This document shows positions 1 to 9,390 of a stretch of DNA of 64,000 nt, one piece after another. Under the pieces are notes generated by a model, which ran no database searches, had not been told where the DNA came from, and saw nothing but the letters and a program-made list of their open reading frames with translations. Each line of letters begins with the position of its first letter. Within the stretch, counting starts at the first letter, position 1. Source of the DNA: Sphingobacteriia bacterium (GTDB lineage Bacteria > Bacteroidota > Bacteroidia > Bacteroidales > UBA7960); assembly GCA_011390785.1 (NCBI GenBank), contig JAABRR010000009.1, positions 1 through 64,000 of the forward strand, written 5' to 3'. Position numbers and translations under genes: made by a program.

Positions 1-1458
1 ACTGGCTTCAAGGCTTACAGGCGGATCGCAGGGCGGTGTGGCCACAAATTCAAATTCCTGCTTAAAGACCAGACTCCAGGCCCCCAGATTGTCGATAGCC
101 CTGACGCAAAACGGATGGTTTCCGGGTTGTAGTTCATTGAGTTCAGCAACAAATATTTTCTTAATATCCGGTTTGGCGTAAATCATGTTCACAGGGGTTC
201 CATTGCCGGGTCCCGGGTCATCATTTATGTAATACTCCATCCTTACCACCTTGAGTGAATCACCCGGATGCCGGATAATTACAAAGGGTCGGGAGTGTGT
301 TAAACTCCACGATCCGGTTTCGTCGCGACTTCTGCAGTAAAGAGAATGAAAACCCGGGGAAAGATTACCAAGAGGCAAGTCAACAGCAAATATTTCGCCG
401 GGAAGCAGTTCGCCGGGAATATGTGTCGCATTGCCTATACCGGGATCTTCATCAAAGAAATACTCCAAACCAGTGATGCCGGGTGTATCGATCGACTTAA
501 CGAGCCAGAAAATATGCTTGTACAGGCTGCTCCAAAACCCATTGGTGTCTCTGGCACGCACAAACAGATGGTGGAAGCCTGGCAGCAATTCGTTCAAAGG
601 CATGTTGATGGCAATTTCAATATGCGAACCACCCTGAAAAGACAATTCAATCCCCTTTCCCTGGCCGGGATCTTCATCAAAGAAATACTCTACGTAATCA
701 ATATCAGCATTTTCCTGAAATGACAGGTACATGTTTAAAATGGGTTGCGACCAGGTATTGCCCCAGCAGGTATTTTCATCCTGAGCCCGCACATACAGCC
801 GGTGGAATCCCGGCGTCAGCGCATCCAATGAAATTACCATGGGCAATATCACCAGGGGTTCTGCTGGCAGATCAACGGTTGTGGCATTTCCAAACCCGGG
901 GTCCTGATCAAAGAAATATTCAACCCGGCTAAGGGATGGTCCAATAGGCTTTTCCGTAAGTTTTACCCAGATTACCCGATGAAGGGTGTTGCTCCACAGT
1001 CCGTTCTCATCCCTGGCCCTTACAAAAAAATGGTGAAAACCGGCGTCTAAATCAGATATAGTGAGCAATGAATCGATTTCAACGGGAGAAAGAGATGTAA
1101 TGTTGAAGGGATTACCCAGCCCATAGCCGGGATCAGTGTCCCAGTAAAACTCCACACGGGAAATATCGGCATTGGTCGTATGCGGCAATCTTCCTACCAT
1201 GATTTGGTGGAGCAGCGTTTGGCTCCAGTGGCCGTTTTCGTCCTGAGCCCTTACAAAAAGGTTGTGCAGCCCGGGTTTAGCATCATGCAGCAATGCAGTA
1301 AAAGCTATCTCCTGGTTTTCATTGGCTTCCAGCGGTATAGTTATGCCATTGCCAAATCCGGGATCATCATCAAGAAAGTATTCCAACCGGATGATATGCT
1401 GGCCCATCAATGGTCCGTATAACATCCATAAACTGAGTAAGATGATCAGCTTTTTCAT
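1..1458 (-). CDS. Secreted tandem-repeat protein (about 76-77 aa repeats, FFDEDPG...PGFHxLFVRARDENGxWS); C-terminus beyond the window edge
   Basis: Not in the ORF track because there is no stop in the window. Minus-strand ATG at 1458 (MKKLIILLSLWMLYGPLMGQ signal peptide). The (E)YFFDEDPG-type motif starts at 1383, 1152, 921, 690, 465 and 237, all in one frame and 225-231 nt apart. Confidence 0.85.
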   Translation of the reverse strand, partial: MKKLIILLSLWMLYGPLMGQHIIRLEYFLDDDPGFGNGITIPLEANENQEIAFTALLHDAKPGLHNLFVRAQDENGHWSQTLLHQIMVGRLPHTTNADISRVEFYWDTDPGYGLGNPFNITSLSPVEIDSLLTISDLDAGFHHFFVRARDENGLWSNTLHRVIWVKLTEKPIGPSLSRVEYFFDQDPGFGNATTVDLPAEPLVILPMVISLDALTPGFHRLYVRAQDENTCWGNTWSQPILNMYLSFQENADIDYVEYFFDEDPGQGKGIELSFQGGSHIEIAINMPLNELLPGFHHLFVRARDTNGFWSSLYKHIFWLVKSIDTPGITGLEYFFDEDPGIGNATHIPGELLPGEIFAVDLPLGNLSPGFHSLYCRSRDETGSWSLTHSRPFVIIRHPGDSLKVVRMEYYINDDPGPGNGTPVNMIYAKPDIKKIFVAELNELQPGNHPFCVRAIDNLGAWSLVFKQEFEFVATPPCDPPVSLEAS

Positions 1459-1487
1459 GGCTTCAAGGATTGAGATGAATACTAAGG

Positions 1488-2516
1488 TCAGTTTTGTGAT
1501 CTCACCTTGATGATCACCGGTAGTCCTCCACTTTGCGATCCTGATGCCGGAATAATTGCCTCGTAAATTCTCGGTATGGCTGGCTGGCCTGATAAAACAT
1601 AGGGCATTGATCCGCCAAACATTCCACAGTCGATTCCGTTTTCGCCGGCACCTGCTGCAGGGCCATCGGGGTTAAGCATCCATTTGCCGTCGGTGCTAAA
1701 GCCTTCCGTCCCGTCAAAGTCAATGAATACAGTATTCATATCCACATTTCCCAGGTTTCCTGTTCCGGGAGGTGATGGGGGATTATCGCCCGCGTGAAGT
1801 GCCGCCGCAGTAAGATTATAATCGATAGAATTGTAATTTCCGAAATTCTGACCCAGCGGATAGGATGACCCAACGAAAATGATGTTATTGCAGATAATGG
1901 AGTTAAAGGCTGAAATGTAATTGCGAACCACATTGTTAATAATTACCGCATTGGAAGAGCTACCCAAAGAAATATAATCATTCATGTAGTTATTGGCAAT
2001 CAGTACGTTGCTTGCTGTTCCTGAATTGGTAAAAACGGCAGTTCCGTAATTCTGTGTGATGGTAATATTCTGAATGTTTCCATCCAGGATGATCCGGTCA
2101 GCTCCGGTTTCATAAAAATAGTTGCGGGAAATTACCACATCAGAGGCTTTAATATAAATATCATGACCGTATGTCCGCTGTATGTATAATCCATGAATCT
2201 CTGTTCCGGCAGCTGAGCCGTTGATTATAACCTGCTGAAAGCGTGCCGGTACATGGTTGGCGAAAACTGAATCATTTTCGGTAAGGAAATACCCCGGACC
2301 AATCATGATGAGCTTTTTATTGATCACTATATCTCCGTAGGAATTGCTGGTGCCATTCCCTTCTACATAAATAGTATCTCCGGCGGCAACAGAATCATGC
2401 GCGGCGGCAAAGGTTGAAAAATTGGCATCAATACCGGGGTTGTTGTTCAATCGCCAACTGGCGGCAAAACTTGCGCCAGCACCAAGGCAAAGCATAAGTA
2501 AAATGAACCGTTTCAT
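1488..2516 (-). CDS. Secreted parallel beta-helix-like (pectin-lyase-fold-like) hypothetical protein
   Basis: Signal peptide MKRFILLMLCLGAGASFA; N/I-rich repeats (VIINNVVRNYI, NVLIANNYMNDYI) typical of right-handed beta-helices. Confidence 0.65.
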   Translation of the reverse strand: MKRFILLMLCLGAGASFAASWRLNNNPGIDANFSTFAAAHDSVAAGDTIYVEGNGTSNSYGDIVINKKLIMIGPGYFLTENDSVFANHVPARFQQVIINGSAAGTEIHGLYIQRTYGHDIYIKASDVVISRNYFYETGADRIILDGNIQNITITQNYGTAVFTNSGTASNVLIANNYMNDYISLGSSSNAVIINNVVRNYISAFNSIICNNIIFVGSSYPLGQNFGNYNSIDYNLTAAALHAGDNPPSPPGTGNLGNVDMNTVFIDFDGTEGFSTDGKWMLNPDGPAAGAGENGIDCGMFGGSMPYVLSGQPAIPRIYEAIIPASGSQSGGLPVIIKVRSQN

Positions 2517-2612
2517 AATTTAAGATTTTTTGTGTTATTTTTTAAAAATTACCTTGTTTGCGTTTTGGGGTTAAACAATTGGTCTATCCTTGCAACGGGA
2601 AAGTGCTTTACA

Positions 2613-5600
2613 TTAATTTCTGATGAGTACTTTTCTGATCAGTATGCTGGCCCCGGTTTGTATTTTCACAACATACAAACCAGCGTGGCAGGATGAGATA
2701 TCAATTTCAAGGCTCACTTTTCCCTGGTTGTTGAATTCCTTTTGTTCTGCAACCTTTCCGAGAATATTGCTGATCTGAACGAGCACAGGGCCACCCGAAA
2801 TGTTGTCAAATTCAATCCATAGCCTTTCGTTTGCAGGATTGGGATAAACAGCCATTTCTGACAAATTCGTTTCTTCAATGCTTGTGTTTAATTCAAAATT
2901 GGCAGTAAGAACAATGTTTTCTGCCGGCATGGTAACATTACAAACTTCATGGTCGGAATGATCAACAAAATTGGTATGACCTGTCCATCCCATAAAAATA
3001 TATCCCGGGTTGCAGACAGCTGAAATGCTCACTACCTGATTATGAGTATAGCTTCCGGCACCGGTAACTGAGCCACCTATTGGCGGGTTGGCAACCAGCG
3101 AAAGGTAATAGAAAAGATGGATTTCAGAAGGTAAGTTATGGGCACCGGGCTCTATTTGCCACCAAAGGTATGGATAGGACTGCCCTTCCATTATTTTCCA
3201 GACTTCGGTAAAATCCCAATTCGTAAAAGTTTGCTGTAGCACCATTTCCTGTGTGTTTTTTGGGATACCCCCGGCAGAAATGTTCTGGCCTGTAGTATAG
3301 GAATCCCAGTAGGATTGCATTACATTTTCCCAACCTGTATTCACTGCTACCAGGCCACCTGTTATTTCAACTCCGGTTACCGGCCCTGTGGTGTAACAAC
3401 CCCAGATGTAACTATCGTCCGACAAATAACTGACAAATCCCCCCACCGGGCTAATTCCCAGGACACTTCCGGTTGAATAGCTCTCGGAAATAAATGAGCT
3501 GAAAGAATTACTACCGGCAAAACCTCCGGTACGCTCGCCTGTTGCAACTACCTGGCTTTTGGAATAGGAGTTGTAGATGGATGCAGACTGGTTGATCCCT
3601 GTGAGGCCGCCTGTTGATGATCCGCCAATTACGTTACCAGTGGAATAGGATGCGTCAATTATTCCATCGGCATTGGCCCCGGTTAACCCACCTGTAATCA
3701 TGCCGTTGTTGTTTATATTGGCCGATGACCATGAATTTATAATAAGTCCCGAATTCCAACCTGCTAACCCTCCTAAACGCCCAAAAGTACCGCTACTGTT
3801 AACCTCCCCGCTTGAATAGCAATTTATAATCTCCCCGAAATTGACTCCGGTCAGAATCCCACACATACCGGAGGGGGTGTTGATGTTAGCATCAACCACA
3901 CCCAGGTTGATTATTGTACCTTCCAAAGTAGAAAATAATCCCTGGTAAATGTTGATGTCCCTGTCTATAAACAGATTATACACTATATGGTCATTTCCAT
4001 CGTATGTACCCTGAAAAGCTTCAAAGTAAGTAGATATAGGAAGCCAGCCTTCACCCTGGCTCCAGGCAGATCCTGCAAAATCTATATCTGCAATCTGCAT
4101 AAAGTAACTGTCAGGAAAGTGCCTTACGGTAAATAATTGACCGGGTGTAGAAACCAGGTAAGGGTTTCCAAAACTGCCGTTGCCCCCTGCAAACCCGGTG
4201 TTTGCAAAAGAGATAACTTTTCCTGATGGCCGGCTTTCCTGCTCATTATACTGAGCAATAAGATAATAGGTGTGAATTATATAGTTCTCCAATCCGGAAT
4301 CGGTATAAGTTGTAGCGCCCGCTGTCGGATAAGCAATCACTTCCCCATTCCTGAATAAAGTATAGCTGGTGGGGGTACCCATAGATGGGGGCAGCCATGA
4401 TATAGTTATGGTTTGGTCTGTGCCTGCAGCCGTTAGATTCGATGGGGTAAGAAATGATGGTGGATAATTGAAATCACCGGGAGATACCTGAAATCTTAAA
4501 TAGGGAAAGGTATTGCCGGAATTGATGTTCCAAACATTTTCAAAGTCCCACATTTCAAAATTGCCGTTCTGCATCATTTGAACGGTAGTTAAAGCATCAC
4601 CCCCTGCTGAACTGCTTTGTCCGCTGGTTTCGCTATTCCAGTAGCTGAAAACTACATAGATATATCCACTTGTACGACCGATAAGGCCACCTGCGAAAAG
4701 ATTGGCTGATACGTAGCCGGTGGAATAAGAGAATTCAATCGTAGAGTATCCTGAAGTATAACCCAGCAGGCCACCTGCATTTCTCAACCCTGATACATTG
4801 CCGGTAGCATAACTGTTGCTGATAATGCCTCCATTTTCATTAGATCCTGCCAGTCCTCCAATGCTATATCCTTTCGCATCAATATTTACCGCTGCATAGC
4901 ACCCATTTATTATAGCATAGGAATAATTGATACCTACAAGACCTCCGGCCCAGTTTCCCCGGGCAGAAATGTTACCTTCAGCTGAGCAATTGGTTATTCC
5001 TGTTCCAAAGGATAAACCACAAAGTGCTCCTACCCTGTTTAAACCGGTAACCTGCACATTTCTAAGCCTGATGTTCATCAGAAAACTGCTGGCCGAAACC
5101 CCAAACAATCCTGCATAATCTTCCAGAGGCCTGTTAATGTATAAATTATCAATGAAATATCCGTTGCCATCGAATAATCCCCCAAATGGTAATTCGTTAT
5201 TACCAATGGGTTGCCATCCGTCACCTTCGTTCCAATCTCCATCTGCAAGGTCTATATCAGCTATCTGCCTGAAGGCCGCTTCGGGAAAGATCCTGACATT
5301 GTTGAGTTGTTGTGCGGTAGCCACCAGAAATGGATTCCATTCAACACCCGTACCGCCGGCAAAATAAGAGTTTAACGACCCCCATAGGTCTTTAAGTATC
5401 ACAGGACTGTCTATAAAAACAGAACGGTTGGGCTCACCAGCCCACTCCCCAATTGCCCAGGTAGGAGTATCCGCTACAAGAAAATATTTATACATGTGCT
5501 CCCCTTCTGTAATATCGAGAGTTATGGTATAAATAGCATCAACTTTATCCCTATTATCTGCAACCTTTTTATTTTTTGAAGATTTTTCAATCAAATTCAG

Positions 5601-5987
5601 TTTATAATCAGGATTGGTGCCGGGTTGTATCCAGTCTGAAAATGTTCCTGTTACATAAACAGTGTGTACGCTGGGATCAAAATCAACATCACCTTCGGCA
5701 ACGGCATTTGTCATGTTCACCTCGAAAGTTACAGAATAAGCAACTTTTTGCTTTGGATCCCCTTTCGTTTCATTATTATCATCATTTACGGAATTACTTT
5801 TTTCAACTCTAGCCTGTTGCACTTTCAACCGAAGATGATCATACAGGCCAACATCAGTCCCACCTTGATCGTGGGACTCATAGAATGGCCCTGGGGGTAG
5901 ATTTTCATAGCCTGTCTTCAGGCTTGTCTGCGAAAGCAGCACAAAACTGCTTGCCAGCCATACGAATAGTAAAACTGATTTTTTCAT
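2613..5987 (-). CDS. GLUG-motif surface protein with Fn3-like and InlB/Flg_new-like repeats and a T9SS type A sorting domain
   Basis: Repeated GGLTGxNxxGxIxxSYSTGNV / AGGLVGINYSYAIINGCYAA motifs; VVSISAVCNPGYIFMGWTG; C-terminal AVYPNPANERLWIEF...KVLIRN. ATG at 5987 (the track starts at a GTG one codon earlier). Confidence 0.85.
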   Translation of the reverse strand: MKKSVLLFVWLASSFVLLSQTSLKTGYENLPPGPFYESHDQGGTDVGLYDHLRLKVQQARVEKSNSVNDDNNETKGDPKQKVAYSVTFEVNMTNAVAEGDVDFDPSVHTVYVTGTFSDWIQPGTNPDYKLNLIEKSSKNKKVADNRDKVDAIYTITLDITEGEHMYKYFLVADTPTWAIGEWAGEPNRSVFIDSPVILKDLWGSLNSYFAGGTGVEWNPFLVATAQQLNNVRIFPEAAFRQIADIDLADGDWNEGDGWQPIGNNELPFGGLFDGNGYFIDNLYINRPLEDYAGLFGVSASSFLMNIRLRNVQVTGLNRVGALCGLSFGTGITNCSAEGNISARGNWAGGLVGINYSYAIINGCYAAVNIDAKGYSIGGLAGSNENGGIISNSYATGNVSGLRNAGGLLGYTSGYSTIEFSYSTGYVSANLFAGGLIGRTSGYIYVVFSYWNSETSGQSSSAGGDALTTVQMMQNGNFEMWDFENVWNINSGNTFPYLRFQVSPGDFNYPPSFLTPSNLTAAGTDQTITISWLPPSMGTPTSYTLFRNGEVIAYPTAGATTYTDSGLENYIIHTYYLIAQYNEQESRPSGKVISFANTGFAGGNGSFGNPYLVSTPGQLFTVRHFPDSYFMQIADIDFAGSAWSQGEGWLPISTYFEAFQGTYDGNDHIVYNLFIDRDINIYQGLFSTLEGTIINLGVVDANINTPSGMCGILTGVNFGEIINCYSSGEVNSSGTFGRLGGLAGWNSGLIINSWSSANINNNGMITGGLTGANADGIIDASYSTGNVIGGSSTGGLTGINQSASIYNSYSKSQVVATGERTGGFAGSNSFSSFISESYSTGSVLGISPVGGFVSYLSDDSYIWGCYTTGPVTGVEITGGLVAVNTGWENVMQSYWDSYTTGQNISAGGIPKNTQEMVLQQTFTNWDFTEVWKIMEGQSYPYLWWQIEPGAHNLPSEIHLFYYLSLVANPPIGGSVTGAGSYTHNQVVSISAVCNPGYIFMGWTGHTNFVDHSDHEVCNVTMPAENIVLTANFELNTSIEETNLSEMAVYPNPANERLWIEFDNISGGPVLVQISNILGKVAEQKEFNNQGKVSLEIDISSCHAGLYVVKIQTGASILIRKVLIRN

Positions 5988-6564
5988 CACCTTATTTTTT
6001 TATTGTTCTGGGTAAGATTCCTCCTAAATGGGAACCCTAATTCTTTAAGTACCCTGTTTTGCGGATGGAATTGAAACCACCCTTATCCGGTAGCAGGTTA
6101 ATTGTCTGAATGGGATTTTTTCAGACAGGATCAGCTTTTACATCGGGACTGGGAACCCCGGGTAACACTGTTGATTTTTAATACAATAACCCATTGAATG
6201 TATTTTATGGTTACTGCGACATTGGAAAAGTCTTTTGACTTCCCGTAATTATTAAATGCCTTATAAACAATCAACTAAAATGGTGTCGGGTAATTTTTAC
6301 CGGGAGGAGTTAACGGTGATTTTTCAAATAAGTGGTTACTTATTCCTGTTGGTTTAAAGAAACCTTTTTTCAATCGTAAAATTAATCATAAAGATCGAAT
6401 AATTAGTATTTTATTTTGGGTTTAAAGGTTCAATTTAATTCTTTGTTTATTACAATTAAAAAATCGGGTTAACCCCATTGCACAAAACAGGGACTTTTCT
6501 GCGTTTCTATTGATTTTCAATGTATCTTTGGGCACCGTGATTGTTTTACCAAAAATTGAAAATT

Positions 6565-8331
6565 ATGGTACCAACAAACGTTCTTCTTTTTGTGGTGCAG
6601 CCGGTAAATATCTTCTGGCTGATGTATTCGATCACCATGGTTTCCGGAATTTTGTTTATGTTGGTGTGGGGTCTCAGGCAAAAGTATCCGCCTGCGTCCT
6701 GGATAGCTATAGTATCGGCAGTGCTGGTATTTTTTGTGGTAGGGCTAAAGCTTTTTGCCTATTCGTGGGCTGAGTGGGGGCTGATTTTTACAGGCAGCCT
6801 TGCTGAAGCCAAACAGGTGAAATATGCGCCAGGGGGTTTGTTGCTTGTGGCAGTGGGGATTTTGCTGGTAAGGCGTTCTCTGAAGTTCAGCGCCCCAATA
6901 TTCGATGGTATGGTACTTTTTCTGCCACTGCTGGGTGTATTTCAGCGGGTGGGTTGCTTTCTCAATGGCTGCTGCCATGGTACGGTAACAGATGTACCCT
7001 GGGCAGTACAATATGCCTGGCCTTCGGCCCTGTTTTTCAGGCATTACGATCAGGGGCTTATTGAAGCCGGGCAGTCAGCTTCGCTGGGGGTTCATCCCAC
7101 ACAGCTATACACCATAGTGGGTAATCTTATTGTGCTGGGCATAATACTGTTTATGCGCAAGCGTTTTAGGTCGCCGGGCAGCCTCACCATTTTTGCCATG
7201 CTGTTGCTCGGTGGGTTCCGTTTTGTGCTGGAGTTCTTCAGAGAGCCTGGCAATATCCTGTGGGCACAAACCTACTGGCAGTCGCTAAACCTGCTTCAGT
7301 GGGTCATACTTTTGCTGATGGGGGTTTTTGGCTATGTGCTGTGGCGTAAGGAACGGGGCGCAAAGTCGGTAGCCATCACCCTGTCCGAAGAACAACTACT
7401 CCGAAGTACGGGGGTTGTGCTATTCCTGTTTCTTTTTTTGTGGCAGCTACGTGGCATAATGGACGGCATGGAGTTGCTGCTGATGTATCCGTTTTTAACC
7501 GGAGCCCTTGCTTTTATGGCATTCAGGCTGTTTCATGAGATCACTACACCCGTATCGCGTGGTATTGTTGCATCAATGTTGCTTGTCGCCTTTCTGTCTA
7601 TGAGTCAGACTGTGTACCAGGCAGCAGAGGATACAGGAGACCAGAAGAACAGGGGATGGTTCAGTTTTGGGCCTGCGGGGGGATTAGGTGCTTACGAAGA
7701 GGTGCACACCAACTGTGAAGGTGAAATTGTGGACCGCTACAAAAGAGACTTCACCATTTACGGTGGGACGGCTTCCTGGCACTACATGCCCCGTACCGAC
7801 CGCCATATTGAAATAGGCATCAGGTCTTACCATGTACAAGATCGTATCAACCATGAGTATCCCTCCAATTACAGGTTTACGAATTTCAATCCCTTTGTGA
7901 GATACGATATGAAATACTTTGGAACTTCATTGGGTTTCATATACAATAATGAAAGAAAACAGGAAGACATAGAAGATGGGTCTGTAGGTGAGCCATTTTT
8001 AATTCCCTCAATATCAGCGTGGGGCGGAAAACGGGATCTGGTTTTCGGAGAGCTGGATATTTTTAACCGTTATTCCTACGTTGGTCCTGTAGGTAACTTT
8101 CAGATCGGAATGGGTTTTGCTCTCGGCGGTTTTAACAGCAACCTTGTAAGGATTGGGTTGGCCCTTAACCAGGAAACCCGGGCCGGGTTCTACCTGGGCG
8201 GTGAATGGCTTATCAACAGGGATGTTACACTGGCACCCATGTTTACCATTGGAAGGTATCCGGCCTTTTCTATCAATATGAAATGGCACCTTGGCAAAAA
8301 CAGATGGACACCGGTAAAAGAGATGCATTAA
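6565..8331 (+). CDS. Prolipoprotein diacylglyceryl transferase (Lgt)-like membrane protein with an extra C-terminal beta-rich domain
   Basis: GCFLNGCCHG and HPTQLY motifs in a multi-TM N-terminal region; the last ~230 aa are rich in alternating aromatic beta-strand patterns. ATG at 6565 (track start is a TTG). Confidence 0.75.
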   Translation: MVPTNVLLFVVQPVNIFWLMYSITMVSGILFMLVWGLRQKYPPASWIAIVSAVLVFFVVGLKLFAYSWAEWGLIFTGSLAEAKQVKYAPGGLLLVAVGILLVRRSLKFSAPIFDGMVLFLPLLGVFQRVGCFLNGCCHGTVTDVPWAVQYAWPSALFFRHYDQGLIEAGQSASLGVHPTQLYTIVGNLIVLGIILFMRKRFRSPGSLTIFAMLLLGGFRFVLEFFREPGNILWAQTYWQSLNLLQWVILLLMGVFGYVLWRKERGAKSVAITLSEEQLLRSTGVVLFLFLFLWQLRGIMDGMELLLMYPFLTGALAFMAFRLFHEITTPVSRGIVASMLLVAFLSMSQTVYQAAEDTGDQKNRGWFSFGPAGGLGAYEEVHTNCEGEIVDRYKRDFTIYGGTASWHYMPRTDRHIEIGIRSYHVQDRINHEYPSNYRFTNFNPFVRYDMKYFGTSLGFIYNNERKQEDIEDGSVGEPFLIPSISAWGGKRDLVFGELDIFNRYSYVGPVGNFQIGMGFALGGFNSNLVRIGLALNQETRAGFYLGGEWLINRDVTLAPMFTIGRYPAFSINMKWHLGKNRWTPVKEMH

Positions 8332-8735
8332 ATGCGATAAGAGAGCATTCAGAAAAATCACAAAGTTTGTAGCATTCAATATCAGAGCCCGGAAGGCAAG
8401 TGAGTTGGCTTTAGGGACAGTCAATACAGGGACAGAACATGCCCTGTCTTTACTATAATACAGGCTGGCAAATGCCTTCTCGAGGATATCAAGATATCGC
8501 TGAACGATTTTTACAGTTGTTTTCAGGCTGTTGGCCTTTTCGTTATAAGAAATATCATTGCCAATCTGGAAGGCAACAAGGCGAAGAAGGTAAGGCTAAG
8601 GCTTAAGGTTACTTAGAAGATGTGGGGGTAATTATTCTGTTCACCATAAATCAAAATTTAAATATCAAGGTACACAATTTTAAGTAAATTTATGGACATC
8701 AGGGTTGTGATTTTGCTTTTTTGCATTAAATGCTT

Positions 8736-8814
8736 TGGAAGCTTCCAATTCCTCAGGAAGCTGGAAGTTCCTGCCGACCAAGGAACTGGAAACTTCGAAT
8801 AATTTCCAGCTTCC
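8736..8814. repeat. Nested inverted repeats / potential cruciform
   Basis: TGGAAGCTTCCA (8736-8747), GGAAGCTGGAA (8756-8766) with TTCCAGCTTCC (8804-8814), and AGTTCCT (8766-8772) with AGGAACT (8781-8787). Confidence 0.6.
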
Positions 8815-8820
8815 GGTTTC

Positions 8821-8842
8821 TAACCAACTGATCTAAGGAGGA
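8821..8842 (-). pseudogene. 5' fragment of tRNA-Asn (acceptor and D arm only)
   Basis: Reverse complement TCCTCCTTAGATCAGTTGGTTA matches the first 22 nt of the tRNA-Asn copies with one substitution, then the similarity ends. Confidence 0.75.
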
Positions 8843-8890
8843 ATAAAAAAAACCACCAAAACTATTCACAGAATTGGTGGTTTGTCGAGC

Positions 8891-8973
8891 TCCTCCTCAA
8901 GGACTCGAACCTTGGACCCTCTGATTAATCTCGTCAATATTGACGAGACTCTAACCAACTGAGCTAAGGAGGA
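8891..8973 (-). pseudogene. tRNA-Asn-like copy with palindromic replacement of the 5' anticodon arm
   Basis: Acceptor, D and T arms retained (TCCTCCT...AGGAGGA; GGTTCGAGTCC). CATCTGACTG is replaced by TCTCGTCAATATTGACGAGA (8929-8948). Confidence 0.8.
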
Positions 8974-9026
8974 ATAACCATAAAAAAACCACCAAAACAT
9001 TTTACAGAATTGGTGGTTTGCAGAGC
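8974..9026 (-). terminator. Rho-independent-type terminator in each spacer of the tRNA array
   Basis: Minus strand AAACCACCAATTCTGTAAAATGTTTTGGTGGTTTTTTT: inverted repeat plus T-run; repeated in spacers 8843-8890, 8974-9026, 9110-9162 and 9246-9298. Confidence 0.7.
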
Positions 9027-9109
9027 TCCTCCTCAAGGACTTGAACCTTGGACCCTCTGATTAATCTCGTCAATATTGACGAGACTCTAACCAACTGAGC
9101 TAAGGAGGA
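9027..9109 (-). pseudogene. tRNA-Asn-like copy with palindromic replacement of the 5' anticodon arm
   Basis: 83 nt; palindrome at 9065-9084; 136 bp from the neighbouring unit. Confidence 0.8.
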
Positions 9110-9162
9110 ATAACCATAAAAAAACCACCAAAACATTTTACAGAATTGGTGGTTTGCAGAGC

Positions 9163-9245
9163 TCCTCCTCAAGGACTTGAACCTTGGACCCTCTGATTAA
9201 TCTCGTCAATATTGACGAGACTCTAACCAACTGAGCTAAGGAGGA
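9163..9245 (-). pseudogene. tRNA-Asn-like copy with palindromic replacement of the 5' anticodon arm
   Basis: 83 nt, same sequence as 9027-9109; palindrome at 9201-9220. Confidence 0.8.
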
Positions 9246-9297
9246 ATAACCATAAAAAAACCACCAAAACATTTTACAGAATTGGTGGTTTGCAGAG

Positions 9298-9371
9298 CTC
9301 CTCCTCAAGGACTTGAACCTTGGACCCTCTGATTAACAGTCAGATGCTCTAACCAACTGAGCTAAGGAGGA
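9298..9371 (-). tRNA. tRNA-Asn (GTT)
   Basis: Reverse complement TCCTCCTTAGCTCAGTTGGTTAGAGCATCTGACTGTTAATCAGAGGGTCCAAGGTTCAAGTCCTTGAGGAGGA plus discriminator G; anticodon loop CTGTTAA; all four arms pair. Confidence 0.95.
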
Positions 9372-9390
9372 ATATTATTTTATTGAACCT

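Noticed and set aside
346-1510. Plus-strand ORFs 346-723, 431-637, 720-932, 1180-1422 and 1262-1510
   Set aside because: All are antisense to the in-frame minus-strand repeat protein 1-1458; their sequences (e.g. PGSSSKKYS repeats) are the antisense reading of FFDEDPG units.
8891-8973. tRNA with a normal intron in the anticodon loop
   Set aside because: Removing the palindrome does not restore CATCTGACTG; the 5' anticodon stem is genuinely absent, and bacterial tRNA introns are much longer group I types.
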